DNA of 64,000 nt from the NCBI RefSeq assembly GCF_040954645.1, contig NC_092803.1, forward strand, positions 77,972,263-78,036,262, in the 5' to 3' direction. Under the pieces are notes generated by a model. The model was not told the origin of the DNA. It saw only the letters and a list, made by a program, of their open reading frames with translations, and ran no database searches. The first letter of the stretch is position 1; every line of letters begins with the position of its first letter. This DNA is from Diabrotica undecimpunctata. Lineage: Eukaryota; Arthropoda; Insecta; Coleoptera; Chrysomelidae. The position numbers and the translations under genes were made by a program. Positions 58,119 through 64,000 of this stretch are shown one piece after another.

Positions 58119-58230
58119 CTAATAAATAAGGTTTATTATATAATAATACGAGTATTTGCGGATTTTCCAATAAAAATATAATTTATATGAAATAGCTAAC
58201 GCAATTTTTTGTTTTGGTTGATTTCTCCGA

Positions 58231-58240
58231 AGGGATTCCC
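58231..58240 (-). promoter_or_regulatory. kappaB-like site upstream of copy 7
   Basis: GGGAATCCCT on the minus strand, a full match to the Rel/NF-kappaB consensus GGGRNYYYYY, about 140 bases upstream of the inferred start. Confidence 0.5.
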
Positions 58241-58679
58241 GTGGTTATTCACTATAGAAGTTGTATCAAGTTGAGAAAGTTGAAGGTCAAAATTTGTTGC
58301 GTGCAAATTTTATCAAAAAAATTGGTAATTATAAATATTTTCGTCTGCAATAATAATTAGAAATTAATAATTTTATGCACACTGTTACATTTGTAAAACT
58401 AAAATGTTTTTTTATTCAGAAATTAGCCATTTTTATAATTTGCCAGATTATTGAGGTTGATGGTAAATAACAATATATTATTAGAGTTAACTTGTAGATA
58501 GCACCAAATACGCTATAATGAACAGAAGAAATCAACGATAAGTTTTTGGTTAATCAATAATTAACGACGTACATATTTATTAAAGCAACCCTAATCATTT
58601 TTCGTAAAAAAGAGATCCTTAATTGACTTAAAAAATATTAAAAGTTTTTAAAAATTTTAATATCAGTAAATCATTGCAT

Positions 58680-59450
58680 GCAAAGCGCCAACTGGCCTCT
58701 AAAAATCTCTGAGTAAAAGCAGTCGTTTATCTGACTAATCTGACAGAAGAAAGCCCATGTGATCACAATCCATAAACCAGGAAAAAACAGCATTTTTCCA
58801 TAGAACTACAGACCAATAAGCTAACTGTCAGCAGTCAGTAAAATTGATGAAAGACTCACACTCTTTAGACACGAAGAAGAAACAGAAATAATACAGGTGC
58901 TACCAAAAGCAAAATTTGGATTTAGAGCCAGATACTCAAGCAAACACTAAGTACAGTCGGAAAAATGAGAGATTACCCATAAACGATCATATCAATCACT
59001 TATTTTGTATTTGCTGTCTTTTTCTATAACAAACATTTGGCTCACAAAATGCATCGCAGTAAGCTTCGCCGATAGACAGTACACCGCAGCAACCTATTTA
59101 GATGTAAGCGAAACATTCGACAGAGTCTGGTACAAAGGACTAATCTACAAAATTATGAACTATGAATACAGCAATGCCAAGGCAGAGCTGCTCTCGCCGT
59201 TCCACGCCAACCGAAATTTCAGGGTTTGTATAAGAACAAGTCATATCCCTATTTGAAGTTCGGGAGGTAGGAATACTACAGGAAAACGTTCTGTTTCCGT
59301 TGCTGTATAACATATAAATAGATAATGCCTCCAGAACACTAGGCATCATGACCAGTCTTTATGAAGATGACACGTCAATACTAACAGACAGCAATAAACG
59401 CACTATAAGAATGGTGCATGCAGTAGAAAATTACAATAAATCCTGAGAAG
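58680..59450 (+). pseudogene. Jockey-like reverse transcriptase, degenerate
   Basis: Plus-strand pieces: NYRPIS-LSAVSKIDERL near 58800-58860, KAKFGFRARYSSKH near 58910, QYTAATYLDVSETFDRVWYKGLIYKI near 59080-59155 and FRVCIRTSHIPI near 59215, with stops between. Its first part is also at the outer end of the left arm of inverted repeat 3. Confidence 0.7.
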
Positions 59451-59524
59451 ACCCCAGCAGTGAAGTTAAAGATAACGTAGCCTACCAGTGAAATAAATAG
59501 AGATGTGAATAGTTAAAGTAAAAG

Positions 59525-59960
59525 TAGCTTCCTCCGTGGTTATTGTTAGTTGTTGCCCTCGAACCATCACGGTCTTCTAACTCTGTTGAGATCCTTTTTC
59601 AAGTTTTTAACTGGCTGCAACGTACTAAAGACGACCAGTAGTCAGAAATACGTATATACCGTTGCCTTCCATTGATATACCTATTTTGTTTTATTTTCCT
59701 CTTTTGCGAGACATGCCATTACATTTTACTTTTATTATTCACTCGCATTACTCACCATTTGTTTTAAACGTTTGATCGTTTGGCATGCCTTTCCTCTGGT
59801 AGCTGTAGCTATCTCCGTGGTTATTGTTAGTAGTTGCCCTGAAAACCATCAGGGTCTTCTAACTCTAACGCCACAAATTGATCGCATTGCTCCTCTAGTG
59901 GTCCTTTTCCAAGTTAACTGGCTGCAACGTACTGAAGACGACCAAAAGTCGTTAAAAGTT
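59525..59960. repeat. Direct repeat of about 120-145 bases
   Basis: Two related blocks, 59527-59645 and 59807-59952, share CTCCGTGGTTATTGTTAGT, GGTCTTCTAACTCT, TTTTTCAAG/TTTTCCAAG and AACTGGCTGCAACGTACT followed by GAAGACGACCA or AAAGACGACCA. The second is longer by about 30 bases. No coding role is clear. Confidence 0.7.
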
Positions 59961-60164
59961 GACGGTTCTTGTATTTGTACAGAACACGATACGATAAGTG
60001 TTAAGCCTGAAACGACAAAAAAAAGAAGACCACGGGGTTACAGCGCCTCACGCTGTCCTGTAATTAACGAAAATATGCCAAATGGGAGTTTCATTTCCCA
60101 AGACTCTCACGTGACAAGTATTAGTATGATAGTAGCTTCCTATGAGCACATCATCGTGCTGTGA
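59772..60164 (+). other. 130-codon open frame, unrecognised
   Basis: An open frame runs through the second direct repeat block and beyond. It begins with a hydrophobic stretch (VAVAISVVIVSSC) but the rest matches nothing I know, and the repeat unit it starts in is not open in its first copy. Most likely chance or repeat-derived; listed because nothing else explains the stretch. Confidence 0.2.
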
Positions 60165-60654
60165 CGGGGGTTATGGAGGAGTAGCTGGAGAACATTCGGT
60201 CTTGGATGATTCGTTCTTGATCTACTTGAACAATCCTCCTCACCTCAATTAGAATTATATGCCCAAATGTTCCTACAGATATGCAAGTCTCATTCAGTCA
60301 AAGCTACCTGCTTTTTATTGTGATTTTATGAGATGTTGCTCGCGTGTAAAGTTCATTTTATAGTTAGATGGATTGTATTTCTTTGATATAATACTACAAC
60401 TAATTAAAAATCATTTGTAATCTATTCATTCATAGTTCATTCAAGCATATTTGTTTATTATAACGTAACGAAGGTACTTATAGTACTTATAAACTTTATA
60501 CTTATACTTATAAGTACCTTATATGTACTTATAGTATATTTATACAATAAAAAAGTATTTGAATCAAAAATAAAGATCACAACATACAGAACATTCAGTA
60601 CTTAATTTTCATATTCAGATTACAAGAGATCTAAAGTTTTTTTCCAATACTCCA
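60165..60654. other. AT-rich sequence, no gene seen
   Basis: Contains a small inverted repeat at about 60472-60526 (AAGGTACTTATA ... TATAAGTACCTT) built from TACTTATA units. Nothing else seen. Confidence 0.4.
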
Positions 60655-60957
60655 TCACATGTATCGCTCATCGTTCAGGGTGAGGTCTTTAAGTGGGTAG
60701 CCTTCTGGCCAGGTACTGGTTATCCGATACCTTCCAGCAGGCACATCTCTTTTTATATTTAAAACTTCCTATGTATGAAATATCTCTTTATTGAGTGCTG
60801 CCAAATCTTCGACGATCATCGATATTGTTTTTAATTTGCTCTGTATAGTTCTTGAACCTTTTACGGGACTGGAGTCTTGATGGCTGCTTTGATTGACCGA
60901 ACAATAGACGTTGTCTGCTTCTTCCTTTATGCCTCCGATATGAATTGTCTCCTAATA
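60655..60957 (-). pseudogene. Unidentified coding remnant, about 100 codons with one stop
   Basis: The minus strand reads coherently from IHIGGIKEEADNVYCSVNQS through SRTIQSKLKTISMIVEDLAAL, one TAG (near 60773), then VPAGRYRITSTWPEGYPLK and DLTLNDERYM before TGA. Base composition is richer in G and C than its surroundings. It could be a LINE ORF1 (gag-like) piece or an old host exon. I do not recognise it. Confidence 0.35.
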
Positions 60958-61005
60958 GGAGATATTGAAATAAATTCTCCTATTAGTCGACTTGTGATAT
61001 GATAA

Positions 61006-61090
61006 AGAATTACTATTTAAATGGGAATAAGTCACAATTAAAGGTTAAAGTTAAATTGTGGCTTATTCCCATTTAAATAGTAATTACTTT
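61006..61090. repeat. Near-perfect hairpin of about 30-base arms
   Basis: ATTACTATTTAAATGGGAAT AAGTCACAATT on the left pairs with its reverse complement on the right across a loop of about 13 bases (AAAGGTTAAAGTT); one mismatch. Shares the AATAAGCCACAATTAAAGG motif with 18170 and 31690, so it may be a solo hairpin form of the same MITE. Confidence 0.75.
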
Positions 61091-61129
61091 AACATGCCAC
61101 AAGAAAATAGCTTCAGAACAATATTATAA

Positions 61130-61650
61130 AGACTGGGCAAAATCATCGACCGGTAGTGACGGTTTCTTTATACACAAAAGAATAGCCAATAACATCTTTT
61201 CGGTAAATTAAATCTCAACGAGACTTATTAAATATAAGATTATTGTATTATTAAATATAAAATTAAGCTCCAGGTACACTAAAATGTAACAAGGTTTACA
61301 CCCTACACTTCTTAATCAATGTGGAGATTTCAACGCTAAATTAGGAATCAGGAAAAACTCATTCGAAACAACACTCAGAAACTTTGGCAGTAATGGAAGA
61401 ACGAATAATGGCAAATAGCTATTAAACTTTCTTTTAGAAAATAATCTTTACTTATTAAATAGATAAAAAAAGCACAGGAGATGGATATGGGGAAACTCAG
61501 ACGGAAGAACAAAACTTTAGTCGATTTTTTTATTATGAACAACCTAAGAAACAGAAATGAACAGAAATGTTTAAAGACGTAAATGTAATAGATCAATTTG
61601 ATACCAGCGGTACAGCAGGTTAGTAAGGGCTAATCTAAAAATATCGATTA
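61130..61650 (+). pseudogene. RTE-like endonuclease fragment
   Basis: Plus-strand pieces: CGDFNAKLGIRKNSFETTLRN (endonuclease catalytic block), NGRTNNGK-LLNFLLENNLY, then RRWIWGNSDGRTKL (usual WTWxSPDGRTxNEID). Stops and frameshifts. No RT part follows. Confidence 0.65.
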
Positions 61651-61739
61651 ACAAAGAATACTCCAAATAATAAATATTACAAAGAAATATTTTACAAAAT
61701 AAATCAATATTGTTCTAAATGTATAGGCTTTCTCGGTCG

Positions 61740-62190
61740 TCGGGATTTACAGACCTTGCTTCGGAATTGTTAGTTTTTGACGTTTTATCAGGAGCTGAGC
61801 ATTATAAAAAGTTATGCTTGAGAGGATGTAGGTAGATTTGACCTTAACTAGTTGCTGCCGAAACGTCAGGAACAAAGAGTTCAGAACACGGACCATAAAC
61901 CTCGATAATAATGTACGTTTTATCATTTTGTCGCCAATTTATTGCAAAAAATTGGCATAATTCGGGATTCATAAACCGTGTTTGGCAATTATTGGTTTTT
62001 GTCGTTTCATCTACAACTGAGCATTATACAAAGTGGGGCGTGAGGGCATGTAGACTTGACCTTAACCAGTTATAGACGAAACTGCAAGAACACATAATTC
62101 CGACCACTGATCACAAACACCACTAACAATGTACGTTTTATTATTTTGCCGCTAATTGATTGCAAAATATTGGCATAATACATTTATTGT
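61740..62190. repeat. Tandem duplicate of an approximately 226-base unit
   Basis: Unit 1 from about 61740 and unit 2 from about 61966 align over their length; shared blocks include CTGAGCATTATA, TTTGACCTTAAC/CTTGACCTTAAC, AATGTACGTTTTAT and AAAATATTGGCATAAT. About three quarters identical by eye. Non-coding; possibly a satellite or transposon end. Confidence 0.7.
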
Positions 62191-62199
62191 TTTCTCCTT

Positions 62200-63214
62200 T
62201 TTTTTACAGGCCACCAGTATAGTTTTATAACAATTCCAAAAGAGAGTTGCCTGCTGATAAAACTGTTTTAACCTTATTTTACTTTTACTCTCTTTTACTT
62301 CTTCCATCAACTTCATACTCAGCGATCTTCAGATTGGGTGATTATCATTTCGGAGTTAAACATACCGTAACTATCGTATACCCTGCTCTCTCATTTTAAT
62401 ATCAATTGCTGCCACTCCTAGACTTTACCTTATTTATTCACCTTTTAATGTTATTCTCTTTTGTCACCCACTTTCTTTCCTGCAACTTGCATTCGTTGTT
62501 TCACTTTTTTTTTAATTTTCCAATATTCAGTGCCCTAAATTCTGGGTCTGTTGATTTTTTGTTTCCGATATTACCATAGCTATTACTTTTTACAATCATT
62601 TCACTATTCTAAAATAAAATCTTATTGGTACAAGAAATTGCATCTTCAATTTCACTTTCTGCACTGTTTATTTTACTTCCGTTGTATTTCCCTTTCACAT
62701 TTCATTTTTAAACCAGCGTACATTAAACATTGAGGAATGTCTTCTTGGAATTTCTCTTGCATCTGATCCAATACGAATTAGAATAGATAATAGATAATAG
62801 GACCATCTAAATGTGTTGCCAAAACGTTCCACATACTATAAAAGTAATTAAATAAAAGAAAGGATTCGAATCATGTTAATGGCTCTAAATTACAACCAAT
62901 TCCTGAAAACTACGAGATTATTGAATTTACCCCGCATGAGACAAAAATAGCAAAATTTACATTTACATTTCATTCAAAAGGTATCAAAATACTTTGTGGT
63001 ATGTCTTTTAGAAATACTAAACTCTTTATTATTAAAAATGTTTGGAAATATCAGCTGGTTAACAATTTGCATAAATGTTAACCAAAATACACGAACCTAT
63101 TTTGGTAAAATATATCATTTTGTTTTGGCACCTTCAAGATGCTAGTGGCCTCTGACCACACACCCATGTGTTATTGTGGAAAAACGTAATTAGTTTGACA
63201 TTATGATAATACAA
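62200..63214. other. AT-rich sequence, no gene seen
   Basis: No feature recognised. Confidence 0.4.
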
Positions 63215-63415
63215 TATTTTTATTTCAGAAACAAACATTATATTTCCTTAACTTTACTTGGTTTTACATAAGACCTTGGTAATTCCTTACTTGAGTATTC
63301 GCAAAAATTTAGAACAAAAAATTTTTTGCCTTGGTTTATATTTTATCCTTGATAGGAAAAACCATACGTATACACATTTATATAATAATAACTAATTACA
63401 AAGAGATGACTAATT
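63215..63415 (+). promoter_or_regulatory. Gene-less relic of a drosomycin upstream region
   Basis: Aligns with the region upstream of copies 2 and 5: TTTTACATAAG, GACCTTGGTAATTCCTTAC (GACCAGGGTAATCCCTTTA in copy 2), GTATTCGCAAAAAT (CGTTCGCAGAAAT), GAACAAAAAATTTTTTGC, then ATAGGAAAAACC. The kappaB-like position reads GGTAATTCCT. A TATA-like stretch is near 63380. No drosomycin coding sequence follows up to the window end, although it should start near 63550. Confidence 0.5.
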
Positions 63416-64000
63416 ATAATAGTAGTAAATAATTATATACAATGTGGAACAGTGAAAATTTTACGAAAATAAATAAATTAGGTATATACATTGTTGTAGT
63501 TCAAAATTAATTTAAAAATAAAATATTTTTTCTCATGCAAAAGATCACGGGATTATAAATTTTCAATGCCCTGTATATGAAATTTTTGTAAATGTAATAA
63601 TTTAGTTTTAAGAAGTGCGTTCATAGAAAATTGGATTTTTATGGTGATTTACATTCTAAGAATAAATATTGATAATCGGTAGAAAGTTAGGTAAAGATTG
63701 TTTAGAAAAGTATAACTCATTAGACCTGAAAATTTAACAATGGGTCATGGAACTGTGCGGTATTGAATAGACAATGCATCGGGTTTATCAGAGATAATGG
63801 TTTTTTTTTCAGATAACAATAGTTAGAGAGTTTGAATGTTTATTTAGAGATAAGAATCACTGCTTAAGTGAAAGGTAAATTTTCTAATTTGACTGTCTCC
63901 TAGAAATTTGCAAAACCCAAGCTGTGTACGATAACGTGGATTTTTAATAGTAAATATAATATACACCGGTATATAGACGCCACGCTCTTCCGGTAGGGAT
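63416..64000. other. AT-rich sequence, no gene seen
   Basis: Stops in all frames; no drosomycin-like coding sequence found on either strand. Confidence 0.4.

Larger units (their letters stand above)
53624..58849. repeat. Inverted repeat 3, right arm (5.2 kb)
   Basis: Reverse complement of 48146-53355. Spacer 53356-53623 (268 bases) belongs to the right-arm transposase reading frame. The outer end lies within a Jockey RT that continues past 58849. Confidence 0.92.

Overview
The window is a repeat-dense, AT-rich stretch of an animal nuclear genome, almost certainly an insect. The evidence is non-LTR retrotransposons of RTE-like and Jockey-like type, piggyBac-, Tc1-, pogo- and IS630/Tc1-like DNA transposons, MITEs, long (TA)n, (GA)n and (GT)n runs, and drosomycin-type antifungal peptide genes with TATA plus TCAGC initiator core promoters. 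The order of insect cannot be fixed from the sequence; the transposon mix would suit a beetle better than Drosophila, but that is inference. No RNA gene, CRISPR array or LTR retroelement was recognised.

The only host protein genes I can support are seven intact, intronless copies of one small secreted peptide gene (66 codons: 22-residue signal, 44-residue mature peptide with eight cysteines) at 2992-3192(-), 11280-11480(+), 17532-17732(+), 31055-31255(+), 38059-38259(+), 48959-49159(+) and 57813-58013(-). The mature peptide is nearly that of Drosophila Drosomycin. Six copies share a core promoter with an identical 28-bp TATA-to-initiator spacing, and four carry a kappaB-like site further upstream. 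An eighth, gene-less upstream region lies at about 63.2-63.4 kb.

The copies arose in different ways. Copies 3 and 4 lie in an 11-kb tandem duplication (13226-22031 and 22032-33102). Its first unit has lost 4.5 kb and gained a piggyBac element; the second keeps the empty site. Copies 2 and 5 lie in dispersed direct duplicates (about 9.3-12.4 kb and 36.6-40.8 kb) that later received different insertions. Copies 6 and 7 sit on the arms of a 5.2-kb inverted repeat (48146-53355 and 53624-58849) hinged in a DD82E transposase gene. A second inverted repeat (39000-40905 and 46281-48134) abuts it and encloses an RTE-type element with an uninterrupted 946-codon frame.

Region by region: 0-2.8 kb LINE and transposase debris; 3 kb copy 1; 3.75-7.45 kb a foldback-type element; 7.5-12.4 kb LINE and Tc1 remnants with copy 2; 13.2-33.1 kb the tandem duplication; 33-36 kb the Jockey 3' end and a second piggyBac-like gene; 36.3-40.9 kb Tc1 remnant, copy 5 and nested LINEs; 41-46 kb RTE-type LINEs; 46.3-58.8 kb inverted repeats with copies 6 and 7; 58.8-64 kb LINE fragments, small tandem repeats and the promoter relic. 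The window reads as an antifungal-peptide gene cluster expanded and rearranged inside a transposon-rich locus.
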